A DNA stretch of 64,000 nt, taken from positions 10,017,520-10,081,519 of the forward strand of contig CM017564.1 of NCBI GenBank assembly GCA_007844125.1, read 5' to 3'. Shown here piece after piece: positions 22,229 to 34,793 of the stretch. Below the pieces are notes generated by a model. The model saw nothing but the letters and a program-made list of their open reading frames with translations, searched no databases and was not told the origin of the DNA. The position numbers and the translations under genes are program-made. Origin of the DNA: Sinonovacula constricta. Lineage: Eukaryota > Mollusca > Bivalvia > Cardiida > Solecurtidae. Each line of letters starts with the position of its first letter. The first letter of the stretch is position 1.

Positions 22229-23096
22229 TGCCAAAAAGCGCGTACAACATGCCACGACGTATTTAGCACATCGGGGCATCGCTACCTTCATGACGGTACC
22301 AGTACACTCCTCGTAAAAAACAACAACAGCATAGACAACAACAAACATGGATTTTGTAAAGGCCACCCAAAGAAAACAATGCCGTTAACCGAATGATTGC
22401 ATGTATAATTGACGAAACCTGTACCACTGAATACTAAAATTTGATTAATTATAGCTTGTATGTGCAGATCTCTACATGCGTTCCGTCATTTCTTGTAAAC
22501 ACATTTCTAGACAATGCTGCACACTTCCATTGTGGTAGCGCTATGGAAGACCATGGCATACCATACATTCAGAGTAAGCCTTTTATATTTTGCATGTTAC
22601 TAGTATGTTTTTTGAAGCCACTTACAATGACTTCATTTGATCATACAAAAGAGCCACACCGATAAAACAAAACGATAACACGAACAATCACGTAAAGTTT
22701 TATTTCATTACATAAATTAGAGCTATGTCAGGTTCCTCCATTGAAAACTTGGTGATTTTATTGTTGACTATGTACGTTTATCTTGTAGATTAAATAAAAA
22801 ATGATTATTTATATTTTGTTCTTAGGGATGGTGGGGCGGTGCCGCGGGAAGGGAGACGAGCCTTTTTCCGTACTTGTTCGGAAAATAGCAGAGGTATTCC
22901 AAATGAGACAGACAGTCTGTATGTATGTCTGTCCCTTGAACTTTGGAAGTACAAATGTTCGACTGTATATTTCCAACGCATCCGCAGGACCTCGGGCGGC
23001 CAGCGGTAATTACTGTAGTGTGTCCGCATAATTCGACCTTCACCTTGCCAAAATTATTCAAGGGAGCTCACTCTAACAGTATTTTGTGCGAAAAAA
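22229..23096 (+). promoter_or_regulatory. Probable promoter and 5' leader of the membrane-protein gene
   Basis: The region is locally CpG-richer than its surroundings (GGTGGGGCGGTGCCGCGGG at 22829; GGACCTCGGGCGGCC at 22985) just before the ATG at 23097. A palindromic CAGACAGTCTGTATG lies near 22908. No TATA box was identified. Confidence 0.4.
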
Positions 23097-26000
23097 ATGG
23101 AAGGTAACGAAAATATTGAAGAGAACGTGGATAAAACTGCGCCTGATTCTCCAAAGACAAACTATTCAAATAAAACCAGTGATCTCGACATTGACAGCGT
23201 TCTCCTGTCACAGAGGTGATCCTCCTTCGTTACTTGCTAAAGACTGACCAGATTTTCTAGAAACTAATTGAACATTTCATTTGGGGGAAAAATAAGTTAA
23301 AAAAGTACTACAGTATATCACTTATTAAATAATAGTATTTCCTCTTTAGTAATGCTAGATTGTTATGATATCAGCTACCTGAGATATTGGCGAATGTTAT
23401 TTATTAATGAGATTGACTGAAACAGTATGTTGTAGATTATCAAGGGTTTAAATCCATTATTGCAAGCACATTGTCCTTGTTCTACAGAAATGGTGGAACA
23501 CACTAAAAGTTTGTCGATCTACGTATCTTGTACGTCTTCAGTAGTTTTATGGTAGTGTGAGTTCAGTTATCTAATTGGACAAATGATGTTTACTGTTAAT
23601 TGAAGAACTTAATTAATATTGTGTGTTTTAAAACAGATTATCTCCTTTAATTTATAACAAAATAAGAGTCCTACTTAAAGACAGATTATCAAATTTGAAT
23701 TCTGTGGATAATTCAGTTTGTGAAAATAGTAGTGGACATATGTATTCATCGCTGCTTATATAACTCCTGGCAATAAATCACAAATTAACATCCTCCTCTG
23801 GTTAAAACTGTGTTTTTTCAATTGTTTACAAAATACCTATGGGAATCACCATGGCTATTTTTACTGCGGGTCAGTGACATGCCCAAAGTTTAAATTACTT
23901 TCACTTTATAGATAATCAGCAAAATGGCTGATGCTAGCATCAGTCTGAGCAAAGTTTGTACTGATCATTCTTTGAAGAATCATCACTTATGATGTTCCCA
24001 ATACGCTTTGTAAAAACCGCGTGGAGTTTAATCAGTTTAATAAAAGTCTTAAAACTATGTAGGCTTCTTTACTTACAACTTGTTTTTGTTAGGATAAGAC
24101 AGTTCACTTAAAAATGTTTAAATCGATATAAAAATGATACAGTAAGGATAAACAATAGAGCTTAAAGGGATTCATTTATGATCTTTTACTTATAGGAGCC
24201 TTTTGTACATTTTTGCTTTAATTTATTTCAGACTTAATAGGAATGAGCTGGTGTTGAGATTTCTGTCTTTCTTGTGTGCTAGCCTGATGTTTGGACTGTT
24301 TATCTTGCAAGTTGACATTTTATGGAGAGCTAGAGAGGTGAGCGTTACCATCAAAGTCATCATCATCATCACCATTATCAATCATTATCAACCATATCAT
24401 TACAGGAATTATCTTTATTTTCCCCATCAACATAAGTTGATAAGCAGAAGTATTGCTGTATCATGATAAGTTTCAGCTTTATCATCATCTCTTTTGTCAT
24501 CATTGCTATCATCATCTTCACTATAATGATCTTCACTATCATCATCAACACCCTTATCATCATCACTCCTGTTAATCACTCTTATCATCATCATCCCCTA
24601 TCATCATCACCCCTATCATCATCACCTCTATCATCACTACCCCTATCATCACCTCTATCATCACCACCCCTATCATCATCACCTCTATCATCATCACCAC
24701 CCCTATCATCATCACCTCTATCATCATCAACACCCTTATCATCATCACTCCTGTTAATCACTCTTATCATCATCATCCCCTATCATCATCACCCCTATCA
24801 TCATCACCTCTATCATCACTACCCCTATCATCAGCACCTCTATCATCACCACCCCAATCATCATCACCTCTATCATCACCACCCCTATCATCATCACCTC
24901 TATCATCACCACCCCTATCATCATCACCTATCATCATTACCACCCCTATCATCATCACCTCTATCATCACCACCCCTATCATCATCACCACCCCTATCAT
25001 CACCACCTCTATCATCACCACCCCTATCATCATCACCTCTATCATCATCACATATCATAATCATCATCACCTCTATCATCACCACCCCTATCATCATCAC
25101 ATATAATCATCATCACCTCTATCATCACCATCCCTATCATCATCACATATCATAATCATCATCACCTCTATCATTACCACCCCTATCATCATCACATATC
25201 ATAATCATCATCACCTCTATCATCACCACCCCTATCATCACCACCCCTATCATCATCACCTCCATCATTACCACCTCTATCATCATCACCCCTATTATCA
25301 TCATCACCCCTATTATCATCATCACCTCTATCATCATCACCTCTATCATCACCACCTCTATCATCACCACCTCTATCATCATCACCCCGATCATCATCAT
25401 CACCCCTATCATCATCATCACCCCTATCATCATCATCACCCCTATCATCATCACCTCTATCATCATCACCTCTATCATCACCACCTCTATCATCATCACC
25501 CATATCATCATCATCACCCCTATCATCATCATCACCCCTATCATCACCACCTCTATCATCACCACCCCTATCATCATCACCTCTATCATCATCACCTCTA
25601 TCATCACCACCTCTATCATCATCACCCCTATCATCATCACCCCTATCATCACCACCTCTATCATCATCACCCCTATCATCATCATTACCCCTATCATCAT
25701 CATCACCCCTATCATCATCATCACCCCTATCATCATCACCACCCCTATCATCACCACCTCTATCATCATCACCCCTATCATCACCATCTTTATCATCACC
25801 ACCCCTATCATCATCACCCCTATCATCACCACTATCATCATCACCTCTATCATTATCACCTATCATTCTCGCCACTATTATCATCACCTCTATCATCATC
25901 ACCTCTATCATCATCACCTCTATCATTATCACCTATCATTCTCGCCACCATTATCATCACCTCTATCATCATCAAAACCACCTTGAGGCTCCAGTCCTTT

Positions 26001-28798
26001 ACCCCTGACCGAGAATATTTAATCTTACCACTGTATAAAGAAGAATCCAGTGAGGTTCCCAGCTTACCAGTTGTCACAATGAGATCCTTGTAAAATCACT
26101 TTCCCAATCAATGAAATCTGGAAGTAATTGCTATATTATAAAGTTTCATCTTTATCTCCATCATCACCTCTATCATCACCCCTATCATTACTATCTCTAT
26201 TATCACCACCCCTATTATCATCACCTCTATCACCACCACCATTATCATCACCACCCCTATCATCATACCCAAAAAAACCTAAAAAACCACCACCATCAGC
26301 AACCACCATTATCATCATCACCTCTATCACACCACCACTATGCATCATACCTCTATCATCACCACCATTATCACACCACCCTATCATCATCACCTCATCA
26401 CACCACCATTATCACACACCCATCATCACCTCATCATCAACCATCTACCTACATCATCACCTCTATCACCACTACCATTATCATCATCACCTCTATCACC
26501 ACCACCATTATCATCACCACCCCTATCATCATCACCTCTATCACCACCACCATTATCATCATCACCTCTATCATCATCACCTCTGTCATCACCACCTCTG
26601 TCATCACCACCTCTATCATCACCACCATTATCATCATTACCTCTATCATCATCACCTATCATCATTACCTCTATCATCATCACCTATCATCATAACCACC
26701 TTGAGGCTCCAGTCCTTTACCCCTGACCCATAATATTTAATCTTACCACTGTATAAAGAAGAATCCAGTGAGGTTCCCAGCTTACCAGTTGTCACAATGA
26801 GATCCTTGTAAAATCACTTTCCCAATCAATGAAATCTGGAAGTAATTGCTATATTATAAAGTTTCATCTTCATCTCCATCACCATCTCTATCATCACCCC
26901 TATCATTACTATCTCTATAATCACCACCCTTATCATCATCACCTCTATCACCACCACCATTATCATCACCACACCTATCATCATTACCTCTTTCATCATC
27001 ACCTATCATCATCACCTCTATCATCACCACCATTATCATCATCACCTCTATCACCACCACCATTATCATCATCACCTCTATCATCACCACCATTAGCATC
27101 ACCACCCCTATCATCATCACCTCTATCACCACCACCATTATCATCACCACCCCTATCATCATCACCTCTATCATCATCACCTATCATCATCACCTCTATC
27201 ACCACTACCATTATCATCATCACCTCTATCACCACCACCATTATCATCACCACCCCTAGCATCTAACCTTCTATCAACCAACCACCATTATCATCATCAC
27301 CTCTATCATCATCACCTCTGTCATCACCACCTCTATCATCACCACCATTATCATCACCACCCCTATCATCATTACCTCTATCATCACCTATCATCATTAC
27401 CTCTATCATCATCACCTATCATCATAACCACCTTGAGGCTCCAGTCCTCTATCCCTGACCCATAATATTTAATCTTACCACTGTATAAAGAAGAATCCAG
27501 TGAGGTTCCCAGCTTACCAGTTGTCACAATGAGATCCTTGTTAAATCACTTTCCCAATCAATAAAAGCTGGAAGTAATTGCTATATTATAAAGTTTTATC
27601 TTCATCTCCATCATCACCCCTATCATCATCACCTCTATCACCACCACCATTATCATCATCACCCCTATCATTACTATCTCTATCATCATCAGCACTATCG
27701 TCACCTCTGTCATCACCCCTATCATCATCACCTCTATCATTACTATCTCTATAATCACCACCCCTATCATCATCACCTCTATCATTACTATCTCTATAAT
27801 CACCACCCCTATCATCATCACCCTTATCATTACTATCTCTATCATCATCAGCACTATCGTCACCTCTGTCATCACCCCTATCATCATCACCTCTGCTGAC
27901 CAGTTGACACAATGAGATCCTTGTTAAATCTCTTTCCCAATCAATAAAAGCTGGAAGTAATTGCTATATAATAAAAGCTGTCTTAATGTGGCTTAATGCA
28001 TAAGTAAATCATCTTATATTAGAAGATCAACCATTTTAAATTGTTTTGTATTCGTTTATGAATTTGTACATGTTGTGCAATAAGTCATGGATGATAAAAT
28101 ATAAACATACTTATTAAGATAAAAAGGTTATTTGTTTTTTATTTTAAAAAAGGAAAAATTAATAAGTGAGGGAATTAAGGAGATAAATATCACATTCTTA
28201 ATTAATATTTTAAGCCATGGTTAAAAAAATGCCATTAGCAAAATAAAGTTGGAAAGAAATCTCCTTATTTTAGTATAGGATTGTAAACTAGCAAGAAATG
28301 TCATTCATTTTCAATTGACTATGTTCCCTCTATAGTTAAATACCTACACCTCATGGTTTCTATAAAACCATTTAATATATTAACCTGTTGTCAATTATAT
28401 TTCACATTATTTTAACCCGATAGATTTTTGTATTTTTCTATATTTTACTCATGTATCTTAGTTTTAACCTGATTATATTCTATTGTCCTCAAACTTCAAT
28501 GTGTTCTGCACCATATGACCTATCAAGTGTCAGATGTTCCCTGAACCCAAAATACAAATACATGGTTTCTTTAGTTCATGTTGACACAAGTTTACATCAG
28601 TTGCATATTTAATATCCTAGTTGCTTATATCGTACTTTCTAATTTCTTTAACAGGTCCTGGTTCTAGACATGGTGCGAGACGATGTCAGGCAGTTTTTCT
28701 ACCCAGCGTTTTACGATTATCCCCACGACGAAGAAACGTGGTGTTGGGACCCTGATACAATGTTACTTCGTGTAAATACCTCTGTGTTTGTGCACTGA
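23097..28798 (+). CDS. Small single-pass membrane protein of unknown family (3 coding exons, 122 aa)
   Basis: Exons 23097-23215, 24232-24337 and 28655-28798 join in frame (119, 106 and 144 nt including TGA). Donors are GTGATC and GTGAGC; acceptors are TTTATTTCAG and TTTAACAG. Residues 1-40 are acidic and Ser/Asn-rich, with two N-glycosylation-like triplets (NYS, NKT). Residues 50-67 form one hydrophobic segment (FLSFLCASLMFGLFILQV). It is followed by WRARE and a conserved-looking tail rich in Asp and aromatics (FFYPAFYDYPHDEETWCWD). The charge pattern around the segment suggests an N-out/C-in or tail-exposed topology, but this is weak. I do not recognise the family. The gene model rests on phase consistency and splice sites. 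The last exon could also splice onward at a GT near 28772. It diverges from NAPRT, and intron 2 holds the ATC array. Confidence 0.72.
25975..26155 (+). repeat. Higher-order spacer copy 1
   Basis: A non-ATC block of about 180 bp running from ACCTTGAGGCTCCAGTCC through GAATCCAGTGAGGTTCCC to TAATTGCTATATTATAAAG. It recurs at 26694 and 27427. Confidence 0.93.
26694..26872 (+). repeat. Higher-order spacer copy 2
   Basis: Nearly identical to the block at 25975, offset about 718 bp, each followed by a similar ATC stretch. Confidence 0.93.
27427..27604 (+). repeat. Higher-order spacer copy 3
   Basis: Third copy, about 733 bp after the second, with a few substitutions (ATAAAAGC for ATGAAATC). Confidence 0.93.
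27893..27982 (+). repeat. Higher-order spacer, truncated copy 4
   Basis: Keeps only the right half of the spacer (from GACCAGTTGACACAATG to TAATTGCTATATAATAAAAG) and closes the array. Confidence 0.88.
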
Positions 28799-28829
28799 TA
28801 ATTGTTTATCTGGCAGTCCTGTATATTAT

Positions 28830-29325
28830 GAAGAATGGACACGGAGGAAGGTGATATCACTAAAAGAGGGTGATATTGCTAGAGGAGGATGATATCACTA
28901 GCAGATGGTGATATCAATAGCAGATGGTGGTATCGTGAGAAGATGCTGATATCATTAGAAGATGGTGATATCTATGTAATGTGATATAAGAAAAAGGTGA
29001 TATAATAAGAAAAGATATATAACTAATTTATATCACTAGAAGATAATATAACTTCGAGGTGATATAACTAGAAGGGGATAATAATCAGAAAGGGATATCA
29101 CTAGAAGGTGAAATAACTAGGTGACATCATTAGAAGGTGATATCACTAGAAGGTGAAATAAATAGGTGACATCATTAGAAGGTGATATCACTAGAAGGTG
29201 AAATAACTAGGTGACATCATTAGAAGGTGACATCACTAGAAGATAATATAACCAGAAGGTGATATAACTAAAAGGTGATATAACTAGAAAGAGAGGTGAT
29301 ATCACTGGAACAATGTGATATCACT
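28830..29325. repeat. Degenerate 15-17-bp minisatellite (GGTGATATCACTAGAA)
   Basis: It starts about 30 bp after the stop codon of the membrane-protein gene, so it may lie in its 3' UTR. Between 29096 and 29225 a longer unit of about 61 bp (GGTGAAATAACTAGG plus GTGACATCATTAGAA) is repeated. One unit variant creates AATAAA at 29157-29162. Confidence 0.85.
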
Positions 29326-29329
29326 AAGT

Positions 29330-30092
29330 ATGATTCAGTTTACAATGCTACTGTTTAAAACACACCTCTGTGTACCTAGTATTGTATTAACAGCCATTTT
29401 GTATATTTCATTGACAGGACATTTTTGTCGCGATGCAGATCAAATGATACTGTGTATCTTAACATCTGTATTCGTACATCTAGTGATCATTAAACAAGCA
29501 GATCAATATGCATTTTTCGTGCAAATGGGACGCAGCGTTTCAGATCTGGAAATCTTATTTCTACGCATTCAGTATACAAATGTGTCATGATAAGAGACCA
29601 AGTGATTGGATCAGGATGTGCTATGTTTCTACATGTTTCATCACTGCATCTGTGTTTGTGCATTGAACCATGTGAAGGTCCGCAGTTTTATGAAACATGT
29701 TGGTGCAGCGATCTCCAGTTTTGCCAGCAGTACCCAGTCACACAAATCTCACTGATCCTATTTTATTGTGCCTCAATAACCACACTCATTTTGAAAAGCA
29801 CATGATTATAGTGAAGATCATACCCGTGTACAACAATATTGGTGTTAATGTAAAAATGTCCCCTATGATGTAAATAGAAAAAAATCAGAACAATTTACAT
29901 TTCAAATGTTAACTCTCCTGAGTCTTTATTATTAGAATAAAAGTATGATTGTTTACAATTTACATCAAGCTCATTGACAATTTTCCTTTCTGGTGGCAGA
30001 GGTTACTGTGAACTGAAAGGCTTGTGACTCCTCATATAAAGATTGGTACTCTGTATGAGAGATATGTGTAAATAGTCTCCCCTTAATACCTC
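29330..30092. other. Intergenic, possible 3' UTR of the membrane-protein gene
   Basis: Two adjacent ORFs (29315-29590, 29587-29805) lack any recognisable domain. AATAAA occurs at 29936. Confidence 0.5.
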
Positions 30093-30603
30093 TTAAAGGT
30101 GATATCCAACAGTTTGGACCAATTTTTTTTTCTTAAATAACCAAATAAATCATTTTTACATGAAAAAGTCCTTAAAAATGCTATTCATTGATGTCTTTGA
30201 TCTGTGTGAACAGTCAAACACAAGCAAACATCGCTACTCGTCATTACAATCTGGTATTTCCTATCCGAGCCACGCTGCAGAGATAGCTATTTTTAAACAA
30301 AGAAAACCATGTGACCACTTACTTTTAAGATCACGTTTTATAGTCATCCGGGTAATCCGCTCTGACATCGATATCTATTTTTAGCACATACCACAATCAA
30401 GCTTTTTATACAGTTGGAAAGAATACTAATTCAGAGTGTTGTTTTTTGCAGTTAGTTCTGTCTAACAATTCAGTTGGACTTCAAAATTGTATTTTTATTA
30501 AGACTAATCGTTTATGCCAAAATTAAGTCCAAAATCCCCAAAGCAGTGATTCGATATAGTTATATGTATTTGATTGAAGCAAACTGTCGGATACCACCTT
30601 TAA
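30093..30603. mobile_element. MITE-1, best copy, with 23-bp terminal inverted repeats
   Basis: TIRs at 30093-30115 and 30581-30603 differ at only two positions (TTAAAGGTG then R-TATCC-R-ACAGTTT). The TIRs start with TTAA; a TTAA target is possible but not proven. The interior encodes nothing recognisable. Confidence 0.85.
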
Positions 30604-30889
30604 TGCAAGTAGGTCATTTTACTTGGATTACTCGGTTTTTATCCTTGTACTCTTTGGACTGTATGTTCCTAGTGTAACAGTCATGGTTGTGGTGCACTTA
30701 TCACACCTGTTATGTTTCTCTGTACTGCTGTCATAAAAAGTGATCTTTGTGCAATGTGCACTGAGTTTCTTTCTGCTGTCACCTGTACTGAGACTATTTA
30801 ATTACTAACTTAAAACATTAATTCACTTGTCTTGTACACTAAGCAATGTTTTGCTTTTTGGTGTTAATATACATTCATATTAACTTTTT

Positions 30890-31056
30890 CTGAGGCCAAA
30901 ATGGGAGATTTGTTATTTTTTTATAAACAAAGAAGGAAGTTATCTGTTTCCAAGAGGGAGATTTCTGAAAATGTGTAAAACACCCCTCATTTTCAAATAA
31001 TTTTGAACCTTAAAAGTGGGAGTATCCCTCCAAAAGTGGGAGGGTTCACATCTAAG
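30890..31056. repeat. Dispersed repeat D, copy 2 (inverted)
   Basis: GTGTAAAACACCCCTCATTT and AAACAAAGAAGGAAG, the reverse complement of the block at 13680. Confidence 0.82.
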
Positions 31057-31299
31057 GGGCGTAACACATGTAACATGTGTTAAGATCTTTCTTCGGTGAG
31101 CCTAGTCTTCTTGTCTAATGAATAAATGTTTTTTATATTTGTTTATCAAATTGTGAAAGGAAACTTAGATCTTAATGATGAACTTTATTTATGTAAACAA
31201 ACAGGGGTTAACCATTACTAGTCAACTCATTATATTACCATGCAAATTAGTTGGTGTTGCCAGTTGTATGAAAGTGTTGGATTCGTGTCTCATTATATG

Positions 31300-31545
31300 A
31301 CTAAATTTTACTGTACCAGTATGATTTTGGCATTTTGACACAACAGGTTGGTAAACTAACCAAGGTGTTACGAGTGGTTGGGTTCAGACAGTAACGCATT
31401 GTTTAGTTTAGTTAAGTATATATATTTTTATAATATATCAGAATTTTGAAAATGATGTAGCTGAAAATTCTGGTGGACTGTCAGTCCATTTAGCTTATAA
31501 AATTTAATGGATCGACAGAGATTATGGTGGACTCAGACTCGGTCC
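31300..31545. repeat. Dispersed repeat E, copy 2
   Basis: Direct-orientation match to 1030-1285 (GGTGTTACGAGTGGTTGG, TTTAATGGATCGACAGAG). Confidence 0.83.
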
Positions 31546-31749
31546 ACAGTCCACCAGGTTTTGTGGAAGACTTCGGCTGTAGAGAAATAAGACAACCTTC
31601 AAAGACTCAAACCCAAGATGCTTGGTATCAAGGTGAATGTTCTTCTTCAGACTGGACTGCTGGCTCCTGGTGCAGGTGACCCTTGATTTAAACCTAGGCT
31701 GCAACGTAACATAATCATAAAAATTGGTATCATAGAGGTCTTGTGCTTA

Positions 31750-31930
31750 TGCCCAAATATAAGGGCAGTTCCATAACTAGTTGGCTCTGTGACAGGATCA
31801 TGTGATCGGGTGTGTAATCATGTCAGATGTTGAAGACATATTAGTGCCATGACAGCAACATTATATCTGCTTTAAGTAAAATCTGTTGCTAGATAACTTA
31901 GACAGTGGGACGATAAACCAAAGAAATATT
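31750..31930 (+). mobile_element. SINE-A, decayed body fragment
   Basis: AATATAAGGGCAGTTCCATA through GGGACGATAAACC with many substitutions; no head. Confidence 0.75.
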
Positions 31931-33423
31931 GGAATGCTTACACTCCATTCTGTTTTTTGTATATCTTATACCTGTCGTCTTGGAAAGTCTAACTTGTAAC
32001 TGTATCATGTATATTTCATTGATTTGAGGCATCTTAGTTTTAAAGGCATCTATGTATGTACAGATTTGACCATGTTATTGTCCTTTTCTCATTATTACCT
32101 TGTTTTTAGCAAGGGTTTGAAAAAAAAATGTTTTTTTAAGAGACGGAATTCTAAAAAGAGAGACTGAGAGAGGAAACAGTGGAAGTGTTGGAGAGCTAAG
32201 GGAGAGAAAGATACACATAGAGAGGGAGGAGAATGAGAGATACTAGAGAGGTTGAAAGGGTTTTATGCAATTCATTCATTTATGCACTAACCATTACTTG
32301 CCATGTCTCATTATGTCTAGGTTGTTATTTCATGCAAAAGTGTTATACCATCATAAACTATATTCACATAAAACAGGTGGTATTTGATGTAAAATATAAT
32401 TTCATCTAAAAGGTCTGTTTGAAAACTTCGTCACGGGTGTACAGAATTGCATCTAGATAAGAAATGTGCAGATCTTTTACCTTGCTTCAGATTTTAATGT
32501 TTTTGGTTGATTTTCAAGGCATAAAAATTGGATTAGGTCAACACTGCACTTTTATGTGGCTTCACAGTTGGAGATTAATGGGTTGGGGGAAGAGGTATTG
32601 TGGAAGGGGTGGGGATTGGAGTCTCTTTTAACCAATGAACTAAGTCTGTGCGCATCAACTATGACTGATTGTTTTACAACTTTTCCCTCTATAACATCCC
32701 TGTGTACAGTACACAAATTAAGTGGTTTACGACCCTTTCAACAGTGACTCCACAGTAGCTGCATCGTTTTATCCTGTGAGTAAAGAGAAGCGGTTTACCT
32801 CTAAAGAAGGCCAATGCTTTCAAATATATTATAGGAGTTTAAAAAACACCAAAAACAATATAGTGCAAAGAAAAATTGTCTTTTAAAGTGCAATTTTTCC
32901 ACTAGTCACCATTAAGCCAGAGACCAAAAAATACTTTTTAAACTTTTACATTTACAAAATCGATGTTCACATTTATCATCAATCATCATTCATTATAAAA
33001 TCAAGTTGTCAGTGATTGTATAACATATTTTATGTAAAAGGTTGTTTTTCTGTTAATTTCATCTAAATTTTATTTCTGCATTTTTAATTCATATAACTTT
33101 CTACCTTTATAAATGACAAAATATTCAAAGAAAGGGCTGCTTTATCCTTTTAACATTGTGATACATTATCATGTTACCAAAATTTGATGTTCTCTTGAGT
33201 AAGGCGGTATTGCATTTTTTTAAACTTTGTTGCACAATTTCACATGCTTAAAGATATTTTCTGTTTAATTGTTAATAGCTGAACATTGTTACAATCTAGT
33301 TTGTCATTAAATTAAGTTGGGTTTTTTTAAAATTAGAGACAAATATACTTAAGACATTGCATTTAAGTAACACCTGAATATTACTGCAGGGAATTGAACA
33401 ATACTTGGAATGTTTAAGCAGCC
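31931..33423. other. Intergenic, nothing recognised
   Basis: A purine-rich patch (GAGAG words) at 32140-32260. Otherwise AT-rich unique sequence. Confidence 0.55.
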
Positions 33424-33578
33424 TGGGCCCATGATTATAAAACTAAGCTTGAGTCTTGAGATCATTCTCAGGAATCTGATTGGTCAGGTTTGGGTTCCAT
33501 TTTAAAATCTAACCAATCAGATGCCTGGGTTGGTCTCAAACTCAATTTCAAAGTTTAAAACCTTGAACAATGGCCCTG
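33424..33578. mobile_element. Imperfect palindromic element
   Basis: Left arm GGGCCCATGATTATAAAAC and GGAATCTGATTGGTCAGG pair with the right arm AACCAATCAGATGCC and AACAATGGCCC. Centre near 33505. Confidence 0.65.
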
Positions 33579-33639
33579 CTTGCAGATTTCTTTCTGTTGA
33601 GATTTTTCTCCAGCGCAAATATTGATTTCAAGAAAACTT

Positions 33640-33888
33640 CTTTCACTGACATAGGCCTATATTCACCAACCATTCTTAAGTAAGAAATTCTCAAGTCATG
33701 GATTTCAAACCACAATATCTTCATTATCTATTTAGCTACATGTCTGTATGACACTTTAACTTTGCTACTTTCAGCTTAAAATCACATTAAAACTTCATAA
33801 ATAAGCTTAGTTTTTTCCAAATAAAAATTGTGACTTGGGCTTATGTCATGACTTAAGACTTAAGAATAGTTCGTGATTATGGGCCATA
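33640..33888. mobile_element. MITE-2 copy
   Basis: Interior CTTTGCTACTTTCAGCTTAA and AATTGTGACTTGGGCTTA. Ends are imperfect inverted repeats (GGCCTATATTCACC at left, GATTATGGGCC at right). Confidence 0.7.
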
Positions 33889-34189
33889 ATGTTGCCATTT
33901 CTTATTTTTATATCCCATCTTCCTGGAAAGTTTGTGGTATTGGGGTATTAAAATGAAGTTTTAAAGATACGCTTTGGAAATAATGTGTGACATTAAATTT
34001 TAACTTGAGTAGAATAACTGTGATGTGTTTCTGAAAGTGTGGCGTGGTCAAAGAAGGCATTTGTACATGATAAATAAAACCACACAATCTGCAGTTAAAG
34101 GTTGTATCCAATAATTTGCCTATATCACATACATGTAACACTATCTTGATCCAGTTTATGGGATTTTGGGAATAATTTTTGCCTTAGCA

Positions 34190-34248
34190 CATTTGTGTAC
34201 TTTTCAAAATTCAATAAAATTTATTGAATGCTAAAAGGTACACAAATG
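34190..34248. repeat. 59-bp palindrome
   Basis: CATTTGTGTACTTTT on the left and AAAAGGTACACAAATG on the right, with TTCAATAAA/TTTATTGAA at the centre. It lies 22 bp before the MITE at 34271. Confidence 0.85.
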
Positions 34249-34270
34249 CAATAAGCGAGCATAGCCTTTG

Positions 34271-34478
34271 CAGGGTTGTCATTAGAAGGCGGCTGGCGGC
34301 CGATTTGACCGTCTTAAATAAAAAACGGGCCGCCTCAAATTTGAAAAAAAAAATGAAAATAAGTCAAGAGCATGCCCCCGGACCCCCCTAGCAACGCTCC
34401 GCACCTTCGGCGCTCGCATAGCCTAGCTTCCTCAAAAGTTAATTGAGCCTGCTCAAAATATTTCTAGTGACAATCCTG
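34271..34478. mobile_element. 208-bp MITE with 17-bp TIRs and a CTTTG target duplication
   Basis: Left end CAGGGTTGTCATTAGAA; right end is the reverse complement of CAGGATTGTCACTAGAA (two mismatches). CTTTG flanks both sides (34266-34270 and 34479-34483). The interior is GC-rich (GGCGGCTGGCGGCCG, GCATGCCCCCGGACCCCC). CAGGG ends suggest hAT relatives, but those usually duplicate 8 bp. Confidence 0.85.
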
Positions 34479-34793
34479 CTTTGTTATTTTTTTCTTGAAA
34501 AAGTCTGCAAGGCCAAAAGTTTGAGAAAAAAGTGAAAGTCTTTATATACTGCATGTAGTTTCATTAAGGAACATTTGCCATTAATTTATACCTAAGTGAT
34601 TAGAGGTAATATTTTGATTGATTATTTATTGTGAGTTAACATAGTTTTGCTTTTTTGAACCAAATATGAAAAATACAACTTCAATCAACTGTGATTACCT
34701 CCCTTCTGTTGATGCTTTTTAAAGTGTTTTGGACTTCATGAATGGTTTAAACATGGTGACATTGTTTTAATTTATTAAAAATGCAGATATTGT

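Larger units (their letters stand above)
24355..27905. repeat. (ATC)-rich satellite-like array in intron 2 of the membrane-protein gene
   Basis: About 3.5 kb built from ATCATCATCACCTCTATC and ATCACCACCCCTATC words. The long ORFs it produces (Asp/Arg/Gly-rich or Ser/Pro/Leu-rich, His/Tyr-rich) are frame shadows of the simple repeat. From 25975 on it is interrupted by copies of one unique-sequence spacer, making a higher-order repeat. Confidence 0.96.

Noticed and set aside
24203..24231. ATG at 24203 as the start of the membrane-protein exon
   Set aside because: It lies before a strong acceptor (TTTATTTCAG). Joining from exon 1 at 23215 keeps the phase and removes this stretch.
24378..27912. 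Asp/Arg/Gly-rich and Ser/Pro/His-rich ORFs
   Set aside because: Translations of (ATC)-rich simple sequence lying in an intron of the membrane-protein gene.
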